From Streptomyces fungicidicus (GTDB lineage Bacteria; Actinomycetota; Actinomycetes; Streptomycetales; Streptomycetaceae): a stretch of DNA of 64,000 nt. Position 1 is the first letter of the stretch. Every line of letters begins with the position of its first letter. The position numbers and the translations under genes are program-made. The notes under the pieces are model-generated. The model ran no database searches and was not told the DNA's origin. It worked only from the letters and a program-made list of their open reading frames with translations. Shown piece by piece: positions 18,975 through 27,186 of the stretch. The stretch is taken from positions 5,877,501 through 5,941,500 of the forward strand of contig NZ_CP023407.1 in assembly GCF_003665435.1 (NCBI RefSeq). The letters run 5' to 3'.

Positions 18975-19211
18975 TCAGGCGGTGTGGTGCTCCGACAGTC
19001 CCGGCCAGTCGTCGGGGCCCCCGCCCTGCCACTCGATCAGGTCGGTCCCCTCGACGTCGGTGACGTACAGGTCGGCCAGCCGCAGGATCTCGGCCACGTC
19101 GTCGGCGTGCGTGGCGATGCCCAGTGTGTCGTCGTCGGAGGTGACCCGCCGCGAGCCGTCCAGGGCCGGGGAGTGCACCACGATGTGCGGATGCTCCGTG
19201 GGAGGTGCCAT
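18975..19211 (-). CDS. Small conserved hypothetical protein
   Basis: This 78-residue acidic protein begins APPTEHPHIVVHSPALDG and contains RVTSDDDTLGIATHADDVAE and LADLYVTDVEGTDLIEW. ATG at 19211 is the only start giving a compact protein; the frame is open further upstream to 19676, but that part is antisense to the reductase gene. No family is recognised. The 163 bp upstream of 18975 toward 18812 hold no gene; they contain the probable promoter of the 18110 gene. Confidence 0.6.
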   Translation of the reverse strand: MAPPTEHPHIVVHSPALDGSRRVTSDDDTLGIATHADDVAEILRLADLYVTDVEGTDLIEWQGGGPDDWPGLSEHHTA

Positions 19212-19273
19212 GCCCCCAGGCTGCTGCGCGCCGGACGGATCCGCACCCCGGAGGTCGGGAGGGGCGGGGGCCG

Positions 19274-20164
19274 TCAGACCCGCGCGCCGGACAGCCGCTC
19301 GACCGCGCGCAGCAGGGCGGAGTGGTCCAGACCGCCGTCGCCCTGGGCGCGCAGGCTCGCGACCAGCTGGGCGACCACGGCTCCGACGGGCAGGGCCGCG
19401 CCGACGGCGCGGGCGGCGTCGGTGACGATGCCCATGTCCTTGTGGTGCAGGTCGACGCGGAAACCCGGCCGGAAGTCCCGGTTCAGGAAGTTGTCCTTCT
19501 TGCGGGTCAGCACGGTCGAGCCGGCGAGACCGCCGTTCAGGACGTCGAGCGCCGCCGTCAGGTCCACGCCTGACCTCTCGAGGAAGACCACGGCCTCCGC
19601 GCACGCCTGGATGTTGACGGCGACGATCAGCTGGTTGGCGGCCTTCACGGTCTGCCCCGCACCGTGCGGGCCGCACCGCACCACGGTCCTGCCCAGCGTC
19701 CCGAAGACCGGCCGGGCCTCGTCGAAGTCCGCCTGCTCACCGCCGACCATGATGGACAGCACCGCCTCGACCGCGCCCGCCTCGCCGCCGGACACCGGGG
19801 CGTCCAGCACCCGGACGCCCTTCTCCTTCGCGGCGGCGGCCAGGTCGACGGAGGTCCGCGGGGTGATCGAGGACATGTCGATCAGCAGGGCCCCGGGGCG
19901 GGCGTTCTCCAGGACGCCGTCGGGGCCGTACGCGACGGCCTCGACCTGCGGGGACGCCGGGACCATCGTGATGATCACGTCCGCGTCCCGCACCGCCTCG
20001 GCGACCGAGCCGGCCGCGGTGCCCCCGGCGGCGGTCAGCCGGTCCAGCTTCTCGGGCTCCAGGGTGTGGCCGGTGACGTGGTAGCCCGCCTTGATCAGGT
20101 TCTCGGACATGGGGGAGCCCATGATGCCGAGGCCTATCCAGGCGATCTTGGGAAGGGTGCTCAT
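19274..20164 (-). CDS. glxR: 2-hydroxy-3-oxopropionate (tartronate semialdehyde) reductase
   Basis: This 296-residue beta-hydroxyacid dehydrogenase has the N-terminal Rossmann motif WIGLGIMGSPMSENL, the substrate-binding APVSGGEAGAVEA near residue 120, and the catalytic Lys in TVKAANQLIVAVN near residue 170. It reduces the Gcl product tartronate semialdehyde to glycerate with NAD(P)H, which then enters glycolysis after phosphorylation. It sits 30 bp downstream of hyi in the same direction, so the two are probably co-transcribed from the operator-bearing promoter at about 21.06 kb. Confidence 0.93.
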   Translation of the reverse strand: MSTLPKIAWIGLGIMGSPMSENLIKAGYHVTGHTLEPEKLDRLTAAGGTAAGSVAEAVRDADVIITMVPASPQVEAVAYGPDGVLENARPGALLIDMSSITPRTSVDLAAAAKEKGVRVLDAPVSGGEAGAVEAVLSIMVGGEQADFDEARPVFGTLGRTVVRCGPHGAGQTVKAANQLIVAVNIQACAEAVVFLERSGVDLTAALDVLNGGLAGSTVLTRKKDNFLNRDFRPGFRVDLHHKDMGIVTDAARAVGAALPVGAVVAQLVASLRAQGDGGLDHSALLRAVERLSGARV

Positions 20165-20194
20165 CCGAGGGTGCCTTTCCGTACGGGGGTGTGA

Positions 20195-21034
20195 TCAGCG
20201 GGGCAGCCAGCCGAAGGCCTCCGCGCTCGGACGGCCGCCCGGCTTGTACTCCAGGCCGACCCAGCCGTCGTAACCGGCCCCGCGCAGCCGGCCGAGCAGT
20301 GCCTCCAGCGGGAGCGAGCCGGTGCCGGGGGCGCCGCGGCCGGGGTTGTCGGCGATCTGCACATGACCGGTGATCGCGGCGTACCGGTCGATCACCGCGG
20401 GCAGGTCCTCGCCGTTCACCGCCAGGTGGTACAGGTCCATCAGGAAACGGGCGTTGTCCAGACCCGTGGCCGCGTTGACCTTGTCGACGACACCGACGGC
20501 GGCCGGCGCCGACACCAGCGGGTACCGGGGCGACTCGGGCCCGTTCAGCGCCTCGACGAGCAGGACCGCGCCGATCCGGTCGGCGGCACGGGCCGCGAGG
20601 ACGAGGTTCTCCAGCGCGAGCGCGTCCTGCTCGGCCGGGTCCACGCCGTCGACGCGGTTGCCGTACAGCGCGTTGAGGGCCGTACAGCCGAGCGCCCCGG
20701 CGAAGCCGGCGGCCACCTCGACGTTGGCGCGGAACCGCTCCGACTCCTCGCCGGGCAGGGACAGCGCGCCCCGGTCGGGGCCGGGCAGTCGGCCGGCGTA
20801 GAAGTTGAGTCCCGTGAGCCGTACGCCCGCGTCCTGGACCGCTTCCCCCAGGGCGTCCAGCTCGGACTGCCGGGGGGTGGGGGAGTCGGCCCAGGGCCAC
20901 CACAGCTCGACCGCCTCGAAGCCGGCCGCCGCGGCCGCCGCGGGGCGTGCCGGCAGCGGGAGTTCCGTGAAGAGGATCGACAGGTTGACGTCGAAGCGGT
21001 GGTCTCCGGCTGTGCTCCACACGGAACCGGACAT
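20195..21034 (-). CDS. hyi: Hydroxypyruvate isomerase
   Basis: This 279-residue TIM-barrel protein of the xylose-isomerase-like family interconverts hydroxypyruvate and tartronate semialdehyde. Landmarks are NLSILFTELPL at the N-terminus, LLVEALNGPESPRYPLVSA with the metal-binding Glu, FLMDLYHLAVNGEDL (metal-binding Asp and His), HVQIADNPGRGAPGTG and WVGLEYKPGG with the last metal Glu. It is first in a two-gene unit with the reductase, and divergent from the 21271/21519 pair. A TTCC-N7-GGAA element lies 23 bp upstream of its start. Confidence 0.93.
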   Translation of the reverse strand: MSGSVWSTAGDHRFDVNLSILFTELPLPARPAAAAAAGFEAVELWWPWADSPTPRQSELDALGEAVQDAGVRLTGLNFYAGRLPGPDRGALSLPGEESERFRANVEVAAGFAGALGCTALNALYGNRVDGVDPAEQDALALENLVLAARAADRIGAVLLVEALNGPESPRYPLVSAPAAVGVVDKVNAATGLDNARFLMDLYHLAVNGEDLPAVIDRYAAITGHVQIADNPGRGAPGTGSLPLEALLGRLRGAGYDGWVGLEYKPGGRPSAEAFGWLPR

Positions 21035-21056
21035 CGGGGCCGCACCCCTTCCTTGT

Positions 21057-21087
21057 TTCCGTTATGCGGAATACAGTTTCTGTTGAA
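21057..21087 (-). promoter_or_regulatory. Putative IclR/AllR operator of hyi-glxR
   Basis: TTCCGTTATGCGGAA (21057-21071) is a perfect TTCC-N7-GGAA palindrome. On the hyi strand it is preceded by TTCAACAGAAACTG (21087-21074), almost the same half-element as upstream of allB (TTCAACAGAACGTT) and aceB. It lies immediately before hyi and would overlap its promoter. Confidence 0.65.
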
Positions 21088-21270
21088 TGGAAGTAAGGGA
21101 AGCGTGCCGCCGGGTGCCAGGGGTGTCAAGAGGGCGCGGTCGGGCCGGAGCGGGAGGCCGCGCTCCGGGGCCGGCGTCCCGGCGGAGTCCGTTAAGGTCG
21201 TCCCGTAGTGACGCTCCCGGCCGCGCGGCCGGGAGAACGGGCAGATCAGAGCCGGTTTCGTGGGGGCGCA

Positions 21271-21522
21271 GTGCGATTGAGAGTGGAGTTCACGACCGAG
21301 CCCTTCGACCTCGACGAGGCGCCCGCGCACGCGGTCGTCGCGCGGGAGGTCCTCGAGGCCGCCGTGCTGGACGCGGTGGACGTCGGACCGTTCGGCAACA
21401 CCGCCGAGGGCGGCGCCGACGAGGTGCTCGGCGCCGTGGACGCGCTGCTGCGCAGGGCGCTTACGGCCGGCGCCACCCGGGTCTCGCTCCAGGTCAACGT
21501 CGTCGAGGAGGACGGCCGGTGA
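21271..21522 (+). CDS. Thiamine-binding-type small protein (MTH1187/YqgV-like)
   Basis: This 83-residue protein has DVGPFGNTAEGGADEVLGAV and GATRVSLQVNVVEE, which match the GP-x-GT-x-EG and GA-x-RV patterns of the MTH1187/COG0011 thiamine-binding fold (ferredoxin-like). GTG at 21271 precedes the first beta strand RLRVEFTTEPF. It overlaps the next gene (GTGA). Glyoxylate carboligase is a thiamine-diphosphate enzyme, so a thiamine-sensing or buffering role near gcl and hyi is attractive but is inference. Confidence 0.65.
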   Translation: MRLRVEFTTEPFDLDEAPAHAVVAREVLEAAVLDAVDVGPFGNTAEGGADEVLGAVDALLRRALTAGATRVSLQVNVVEEDGR

Positions 21523-21887
21523 GCGGCGCCGGCGGCGAGGCCTTCATCGCCGCGGTGAAGCCGCTGGTCGACGCCATGGGCGGCGAGATGCTCCCGCCGG
21601 ACGAGGCGGGCGCCGACGACGTGGTGCTCTCCTGGCAGGGCGCCGGCGTGGTCGCCGTACGCCTGCCGCAGCTCGCGGACTCCCTGGACCACATCCTCGC
21701 CGCCCTGGAGCGCGGGCAGGGCAGGCCGCTCGCGGAGCTGGACCGCAGGACCAAGCAGGAGATCGTGCGCGGTCTGGAGGCGCGGGGCGCCTTCGCCGTG
21801 CGGCACGGCGTGGAGACCGTGGCGAGCGCGCTCGGCGTCAGCCGCTTCACCGTCTACAACTACCTCAACCGCGAGAAGGGCTCCTGA
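21519..21887 (+). CDS. Small regulator with DauR/YheO-type HTH
   Basis: This 122-residue protein has an N-terminal half of mixed alpha/beta character and a C-terminal domain RRTKQEIVRGLEARGAFAV followed by TVASALGVSRFTVYNYL, which matches the DauR-like helix-turn-helix (HTH_22) of the YheO family. The YheO PAS-like sensor domain is absent; the N-terminal half may instead take input from the coupled thiamine-binding-type protein, whose stop overlaps this GTG start. It is transcribed toward uraD, 137 bp away, and is a candidate local regulator of urate/glyoxylate genes. Confidence 0.65.
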   Translation: MSGAGGEAFIAAVKPLVDAMGGEMLPPDEAGADDVVLSWQGAGVVAVRLPQLADSLDHILAALERGQGRPLAELDRRTKQEIVRGLEARGAFAVRHGVETVASALGVSRFTVYNYLNREKGS

Positions 21888-21933
21888 CCGTCCGGGGCGG
21901 CGGGCGCGCTCCACCGTTTGTCACACGGAATTT

Positions 21934-21973
21934 TCAACAAACTGTTGACGTGCCGTGCGTGGCGGCGTTCACT
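21934..21973 (+). promoter_or_regulatory. uraD promoter with overlapping inverted repeat
   Basis: TCAACA-AAC-TGTTGA (21934-21948) is a perfect 6-bp inverted repeat overlapping a -35 box TTGACG (21945-21950); a weak -10 TTCACT follows after 17 bp (21968-21973). The inverted repeat resembles the TTCAAC-N5-GTTGAA element upstream of allB, so the same regulator may act here. Only a half GGAA (21927-21930) accompanies it. Confidence 0.5.
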
Positions 21974-22024
21974 GTCGGCACGCCCGTTCAGCACGAAGGC
22001 CGTTCGCGGCCGCGGAGGCTTTCC

Positions 22025-22540
22025 GTGACGTCGACTTCCCCGTCCCCGGGCCTGGCCCGCTTCAATGCCCTGGAGGAGCAGGCGGCGCTCGCCGCGCTCC
22101 ACGAGGTGTGCGCCTGTGGGGCGTGGGCCCGGCGACTGCTCGCCGCCCGCCCGTACGCCACCGCGGACGACCTGTACGCCGCCAGTGACGCCGCCACGGC
22201 CGGTCTGGACGCGGCGGATCTGCGGGAGGCGATGGCCGGTCACCCGCCGATCGGCCGGCCCCGTCCCGGGGACCCGGCCTCCGCCCGGGAGCAGCGCGGC
22301 ATGGCCGGCGCCCCCGAGGCGCTCAGGGCCGAGATGCTCGAACTGAACCTGGCCTACCAGGAGAGGTTCGGGCACGTCTTCCTCATCTGCGCCACCGGCC
22401 GGACCGGCGAGCAGATGCGCGACGCCGTGCGGGAACGCCTCGGCAACCCGCCGGAGCGGGAACACGGGATCGTCCGCACCGAACTGGGGAAGATCAACCG
22501 CATCCGGCTGGCCCGCCTCGTCGACGCCCCAGAGGACTGA
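22025..22540 (+). CDS. uraD: OHCU decarboxylase
   Basis: This 171-residue all-helical enzyme converts 2-oxo-4-hydroxy-4-carboxy-5-ureidoimidazoline to S-allantoin, the third step of urate oxidation. The catalytic His is in AMAGHPPIGRPRPG near residue 70, and the conserved active-site run is YQERFGHVFLICATGRTG. GTG at 22025 has GGAGG 6 bp upstream; the frame is open to 21950 but lacks a site there. It leads the operon uraD-uraH-uricase-8-oxoguanine deaminase with spacings of 5, 4 and 25 bp. Confidence 0.93.
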   Translation: MTSTSPSPGLARFNALEEQAALAALHEVCACGAWARRLLAARPYATADDLYAASDAATAGLDAADLREAMAGHPPIGRPRPGDPASAREQRGMAGAPEALRAEMLELNLAYQERFGHVFLICATGRTGEQMRDAVRERLGNPPEREHGIVRTELGKINRIRLARLVDAPED

Positions 22541-22545
22541 CGCAC

Positions 22546-22950
22546 ATGAGCACCGACACCACCGCCTCCGTGTCCACGCACATCCTGGACACCAGCGCCG
22601 GCCGCCCCGCCGCCGGCGTCGCCGTCGCCCTCGCCGCCCGCCCGGGCCGGGAGGCCGCGTGGCAGCCCCTCGGCGGTTCCGCGACCGACGCGGACGGGCG
22701 GTGCAGGGACCTGCCGGCGCTGCCGGAGGGGACGACCCAGGTACGGCTCGACTTCGCCGTCGAGGCGTACTTCGACACATCCGCGAGGAAGCAGGCCGAG
22801 GCGGAGCAGGACGCCCCCGCGAACCGGGACGGCGGCGCCGGAGTGTTCTTCCCCGAGGTGACGGTCACGTTCGCCGTCGTACCGGGCGAGCACTACCACG
22901 TACCGCTGCTGCTCAACCCGTTCGGCTACTCCGTTTACCGAGGGAGCTAG
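22546..22950 (+). CDS. uraH: 5-hydroxyisourate hydrolase (transthyretin-like)
   Basis: This 134-residue transthyretin-related protein hydrolyses the uricase product 5-hydroxyisourate to OHCU. It has the N-terminal VSTHILDTSAGRPAAGVAVA with the catalytic His, and ends in YHVPLLLNPFGYSVYRGS, the YRGS signature tail that separates HIU hydrolases from transthyretin. A lysine/glutamate-rich insertion (ARKQAEAEQDAPANRDGG) in the middle makes it slightly longer than average. It lies between uraD and the uricase gene. Confidence 0.95.
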   Translation: MSTDTTASVSTHILDTSAGRPAAGVAVALAARPGREAAWQPLGGSATDADGRCRDLPALPEGTTQVRLDFAVEAYFDTSARKQAEAEQDAPANRDGGAGVFFPEVTVTFAVVPGEHYHVPLLLNPFGYSVYRGS

Positions 22951-22954
22951 CTCC

Positions 22955-23860
22955 ATGCCGACCACTCTGGGACAGAACCAGTACGGCAAGGCCGAGAACC
23001 GAGTCGTCAGGATCACGCGGGACGGCGCCACCCACCACATCAAGGACCTGAACGTCTCCGTCGCCCTCTCCGGCGACATGGAGGAGGTCCACTACTCCGG
23101 CTCCAACGCCAGCGTCCTGCCGACCGACACCACCAAGAACACGGTGTACGCGTTCGCCAAGGAGCACGGCATCGAGTCCGCCGAGCAGTTCGGCATCCAC
23201 CTCGCCCGCCACTTCGTCACCTCGCAGGAGCCCATCCGCCGGGCGCGCATCCGCATCGAGGAGTACGCCTGGGAGCGGATCGGCACCCCCGGCGAGGGTG
23301 AGCACTCCTTCGTGCGCAAGGGCCAGGAGACCCGGCTCGCCCAGATCACCTTCGACGGGGAGGAGTGGGAGGTCGTCTCCGGTCTGAAGGACCTGACGGT
23401 GATGAACTCCACCGACTCCGAGTTCCGGGGCTTCGTCAAGGACGGCTACACGACGCTCCAGGAGACCCGCGACCGCGTCCTCGCCACCTCGGTCTCCGGC
23501 CGCTGGCGGTTCAACTGGACGGGCGACGGGCAGCGGACGCCCGACTGGGACACGTCGTACGAGGAGATCAGGAAACACTTGCTCCAGGCCTTCGCCGAGA
23601 CCTACTCCCGCTCGCTCCAGCAGACCATGTACCACATGGGCGCGCGGATCATCGACCACCGCGACGAGATAGACGAGGTCCGCTTCTCCCTCCCGAACAG
23701 CCACCACTTCCTGGTGGACCTCGAACCCTTCGGCCTGAAGAACGACACCGCCGACGGAGCGGTGTACTTCGCCTCCGACCGCCCCTACGGCCTGATCGAG
23801 GCCACGATCCTGCGGGACGGCTGCGAGGCGCGGATACCGGTGGACCTCACCAACCTCTGA
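22955..23860 (+). CDS. pucL: Urate oxidase (cofactor-independent uricase)
   Basis: This 301-residue T-fold uricase oxidises urate to 5-hydroxyisourate with O2. The catalytic Lys/Thr pair is seen at LNVSVALSGDMEE (start of the first T-fold unit, with the GKAENRV Lys before it) and TDTTKNTVYAFAKEHGI. The second T-fold repeat contains TQ-type contacts near LKDLTVMNSTDSEFRGF, and RPYGLIEATILR lies near the C-terminus. Length is normal. It starts 4 bp after uraH, in the order product-to-substrate common for this pathway. Confidence 0.95.
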   Translation: MPTTLGQNQYGKAENRVVRITRDGATHHIKDLNVSVALSGDMEEVHYSGSNASVLPTDTTKNTVYAFAKEHGIESAEQFGIHLARHFVTSQEPIRRARIRIEEYAWERIGTPGEGEHSFVRKGQETRLAQITFDGEEWEVVSGLKDLTVMNSTDSEFRGFVKDGYTTLQETRDRVLATSVSGRWRFNWTGDGQRTPDWDTSYEEIRKHLLQAFAETYSRSLQQTMYHMGARIIDHRDEIDEVRFSLPNSHHFLVDLEPFGLKNDTADGAVYFASDRPYGLIEATILRDGCEARIPVDLTNL

Positions 23861-23885
23861 CCGCACCGCATCTGAAGGACGGACC

Positions 23886-25265
23886 ATGGCAGCAGCCCGG
23901 CGCATCGTCATCGAGAACTGCGCGGTCGCGACCGTCGACGCGCACGACACCGAGTACGCCTCGGGGCATGTCGTCCTCGCCGGCGACCGCATCGAGTCGC
24001 TCGGCGCCGGCACCGCCCCCGAGGGCCTGGAGAACGTCGTACGCCGGATCGACGCCACCGGTCATCTGGTGACCCCCGGCCTGGTCAACACCCACCACCA
24101 CTTCTACCAGTGGATCACCCGGGGCCTGGCCACCGACCACAACCTCTTCGACTGGCTCGTCGCCCTCTACCCCACCTGGGCGCGGATCGACGAGCCGATG
24201 GTGCGCGCGGCGGCCGAGGGCTCCCTCGCGATGATGGCCCGCGGCGGCGTCACCACCGCGATGGACCACCACTACGTCTTCCCGCGCGGCACCGGCGACC
24301 TGTCCGGCGCCATCATCGGCGCCGCCCGTGACATGGGAGTGCGCTTCACCCTCGCCCGCGGTTCCATGGACCGCGGCGAGAAGGACGGCGGACTGCCCCC
24401 GGACTTCGCCGTGGAGTCCCTGGACGACGCGCTCGCCGCCACCGAGGAGACGGTGCGCCGGCACCACGACGCCTCCTTCGGCGCCATGACCCGGGTCGCC
24501 GTCGCCCCCTGCTCCCCCTTCTCCGTCTCCACGGAACTCATGCGGCAGGGAGCGGAGACGGCCCGGCGCCTCGGGGTGCGCCTGCACACCCACGGCTCGG
24601 AGACCGTGGAGGAGGAGAAGTTCTGCCACGAGCTGTTCGGCATGGGCCCGACCGACTACTTCGAGTCCACCGGCTGGCTCGGCGAGGACGTGTGGATGGC
24701 GCACTGCGTCCACATGAACGACTCCGACATCGCGGCCTTCGCCCGTACCGGAACGGGTGTCGCGCACTGCCCGTCCTCCAACGCCCGCCTCGCGGCCGGC
24801 ATCGCCCGCGTCCCCGACATGCTCGCCGCCGGCGTCCCGGTCGGCCTCGGGGTCGACGGCACGGCGTCCAACGAGTCCGGCGAACTGCACACCGAACTGC
24901 GCAACGCCCTGCTGGTCAACCGCCTCGGCGCGCACCGGGAGGCCGCCCTGAACACCCGGCAGGCGCTGCGGCTCGGCACGTACGGCGGAGCGCGGGTGCT
25001 GGGCCGGGCGGACGAGATCGGCTCCCTGGAACCGGGCAAGCTCGCCGACCTGGTGCTCTGGCGGATGGACACCCTCGCCCACGCCTCCATCGCCGACCCG
25101 GTGGCCGCGCTGGTCCTCGGCGCGGCGGCCCCGGTCACCGCGTCCTTCGTGAACGGCCGGCAGATCGTGGAGGACGGCCGGCTGCTCACCGCCGACGAGG
25201 ACGCCATCGCCCGCTCGACCCGCGCGGAGGCCCGGCGGCTGGCCCGGATCGCCGGGCGGGACTGA
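23886..25265 (+). CDS. 8-oxoguanine deaminase (amidohydrolase)
   Basis: This 459-residue metal-dependent amidohydrolase has the zinc motif VNTHHHFYQ near residue 75, LHTHGSETVEEEK near 235, HCVHMNDSD near 277 and the catalytic Asp in LGVDGTASNESGEL near 325. The pattern matches the 8-oxoguanine deaminase/AtzB-TrzN subgroup, which turns 8-oxoguanine into urate and ammonia. That product is the substrate of the adjacent uricase, so the gene supplies an alternative entry to the pathway from oxidised guanine. A guanine deaminase activity cannot be excluded from sequence alone. A strong terminator follows. Confidence 0.88.
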   Translation: MAAARRIVIENCAVATVDAHDTEYASGHVVLAGDRIESLGAGTAPEGLENVVRRIDATGHLVTPGLVNTHHHFYQWITRGLATDHNLFDWLVALYPTWARIDEPMVRAAAEGSLAMMARGGVTTAMDHHYVFPRGTGDLSGAIIGAARDMGVRFTLARGSMDRGEKDGGLPPDFAVESLDDALAATEETVRRHHDASFGAMTRVAVAPCSPFSVSTELMRQGAETARRLGVRLHTHGSETVEEEKFCHELFGMGPTDYFESTGWLGEDVWMAHCVHMNDSDIAAFARTGTGVAHCPSSNARLAAGIARVPDMLAAGVPVGLGVDGTASNESGELHTELRNALLVNRLGAHREAALNTRQALRLGTYGGARVLGRADEIGSLEPGKLADLVLWRMDTLAHASIADPVAALVLGAAAPVTASFVNGRQIVEDGRLLTADEDAIARSTRAEARRLARIAGRD

Positions 25266-25277
25266 GTCCCCGGACGC

Positions 25278-25309
25278 CACCGGCCGGGAGGGACGGCTCC
25301 CGGCCGGTG
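25278..25309. terminator. Perfect 13-bp hairpin terminator
   Basis: CACCGGCCGGGAG (25278-25290) and CTCCCGGCCGGTG (25297-25309) form a perfect 13-bp stem with a GGACGG loop between the convergent 8-oxoguanine deaminase and amidase genes. Confidence 0.8.
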
Positions 25310-25317
25310 ACCGCCGG

Positions 25318-25983
25318 TCAGGCCGAGCGGGCGGCCGCCACTTCCTCCCGCAGCCGGGGCAGCATGTCGTGGTACACGCCCGGACAGAGGGTCTCGCCGT
25401 AGTCCTTGTGGCCGTAGATCTGCGCTGAGGGGATGCCGTACCGCACGCAGGTGTAGGCGCACAGGGTCACCAGGACGTCCCACTGGGCGTCCGGCGGCCG
25501 CGCGCCCGCGTGGTACGCGCCCTCGCAGGCGATGCCGACGGCCTGGGTGTTCTGCCCGGAGGTGTGGGAGCCCAGCACGAAGTTCCGGCCTCCGGTGAGC
25601 GCCTGCAGGCTGCCGTGCCGCCCCTCGGTGATCCAGCCGCCCCGGCTGACCAGGAAGTGGTAGCCGGTGTCGACCCAGCCGTTCTTGTCCAGGTGCAGGT
25701 CCTGCACCCAGTGGGCGTGCGCGTGGGCCTGGGCGCGGGAGTAGTCGGTGGAGTTGGTGCTCACCGTGTGGTGGACGATGATCCTGCTCGGCCGGTACTG
25801 GAGGAGGCTGATGGTCCCCTGGGGGGAGCGGGCGCCCCAGGCCGAGGTGGAGTCGATGTCCGGCTCGACGGCGTCGGCGCCGGCGCCGCTCGCGCGGGCG
25901 CTGCCCGGCAGGGCGGTGGCGGCGGCCAGTCCGGCCGCGCCGGCGAGCAGCAGGCGGCGCCGCAGGGTGTTCTCGGGATGCAC
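25318..25983 (-). CDS. Secreted N-acetylmuramoyl-L-alanine amidase (PGRP type)
   Basis: This 221-residue exported zinc amidase starts with a twin-arginine-like signal (NTLRRRLLLAGAAGLAAATA, then an ASA cleavage region). The zinc ligands of the PGRP/amidase_2 fold are visible: His in RIIVHHTVSTNS near residue 70, His and Cys in YGHKDYGETLCPG near 190. The Cys, rather than Ser, indicates a catalytically active member. It cleaves the amide between MurNAc and L-Ala in peptidoglycan. GTG at 25983 has GAGGAG at proper distance; GTG at 25989 is too close. A GH25 muramidase gene lies upstream in the same direction. Confidence 0.9.
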   Translation of the reverse strand: MHPENTLRRRLLLAGAAGLAAATALPGSARASGAGADAVEPDIDSTSAWGARSPQGTISLLQYRPSRIIVHHTVSTNSTDYSRAQAHAHAHWVQDLHLDKNGWVDTGYHFLVSRGGWITEGRHGSLQALTGGRNFVLGSHTSGQNTQAVGIACEGAYHAGARPPDAQWDVLVTLCAYTCVRYGIPSAQIYGHKDYGETLCPGVYHDMLPRLREEVAAARSA

Positions 25984-26078
25984 GATCACTCCTCGGGGAC
26001 GGAGGGGGTGGGGGGAGGCGGTGGAGCCGGCGGGTCGGCCGCCGGCTCCACCGCGTGATCGCGTACGTGCCTACGCCG

Positions 26079-26963
26079 TCACGTGTTGTTGGCGAGCGCC
26101 AGCAGCCGGTCGCGGGAGCCGTTGAACTGGTTGCGGTCCACGTTGCCGGCGACACCGCTGACCGAACCGGTGCTGGTGTACTGCCACACGGTCCAGGTGG
26201 GGAAACCGCTCGGGATGGTCGGCGACGCGGCGGAGGTCCAGTGCGCCACCCACAGCGGGCTCTTGCTGTACATGCCGGTCCAGTTGCCGGTGCAGGTGTT
26301 CCACCAGCCCGCGGTCGTGTAGATCACCGTGTCCCGGCCGGTGCGCGACTTGTAGGTGTTGTAGAAGTCGGTGATCCAGGTGCGCATCTGGGTGGTGGAC
26401 AGGCCGTAGCACATTGCGCCGTACGGGTTGTGCTCGATGTCCAGGACGCCGGGCAGGGTGAGGTTGTCGCGGGACCAGCCGCCGCCGTTGTTGACGAAGT
26501 AGTTCGCCTGGGTGGCGCCGCTGGAGACGTTGGGGCGCGCGAAGTGGTACGCGCCGCGGATCACCCCCGCGTTGTACGCGGCGGGGTAGTTGCTGTTGAA
26601 CCGGTCGTCCTTGTAGCTGTTGCCCTCGGTCGCCTTGATCCAGGCGAACTGGATGCCCGAGTTGCGCACCGAGCCCCAGTTGATGGCGCCCTGCCAGTGC
26701 GAGACGTCGATGCCCTGGACGCCGCCGGTCGGGGCCAGGGCCCCCAGCGACGGCGCCTGGGCCGGGGCGCTCCCGTGGACGCGGGCGCCCACGCCCATGT
26801 AGGCCTCGCCGGGCTGGACGTGGACCCGGTCCCGGTCGGGCCCGGGAGCGGCGTTCGCGCCGCCCGCGGTGGTGGCCGTCAGCGCGAGGGCGGCGCCGAG
26901 GACGCCGAGCGCCGTGGCCATCCGTCTGCGGGGACCGGCCAGGGTACGGGGGAGAGAGAACAT
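26079..26963 (-). CDS. Secreted GH25 lysozyme (muramidase)
   Basis: This 294-residue secreted protein has a signal peptide (LAGPRRRMATALGVLGAALA) and a GH25 catalytic domain from about residue 85. Motifs: GIDVSHWQGAINW, FAWIKATEGNSYKDD, IRGAYHFARPN and LPGVLDIEHNPYG, which holds the D-x-E catalytic pair. No separate wall-binding repeats follow, so the enzyme is domain plus leader only. ATG at 26963 follows GGAGGCAGCCCC. With the amidase encoded just downstream it can attack both the glycan and the peptide bonds of peptidoglycan, for remodelling or for lysis of competitors. Confidence 0.93.
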   Translation of the reverse strand: MFSLPRTLAGPRRRMATALGVLGAALALTATTAGGANAAPGPDRDRVHVQPGEAYMGVGARVHGSAPAQAPSLGALAPTGGVQGIDVSHWQGAINWGSVRNSGIQFAWIKATEGNSYKDDRFNSNYPAAYNAGVIRGAYHFARPNVSSGATQANYFVNNGGGWSRDNLTLPGVLDIEHNPYGAMCYGLSTTQMRTWITDFYNTYKSRTGRDTVIYTTAGWWNTCTGNWTGMYSKSPLWVAHWTSAASPTIPSGFPTWTVWQYTSTGSVSGVAGNVDRNQFNGSRDRLLALANNT

Positions 26964-27186
26964 GGGGCTGCCTCCTGGACACACGTGGGGATGAGCGAAG
27001 GAGGTGACGTCGGCCGCTGCCACCTGGCAGTTCCGTGCTTTTGACGTGCGCGCGTCATTAGTTACTCACGGGGAATCTACGCGTGTAAAGAGCCGTCGGT
27101 TCTCTCTGTGGTCTGGTCCTCTGCCGGAGCGGATGGCCTGGACACTTGGCTCCCGGCGGCGAAAACTTTCAACGCTGAAAGCTGGG

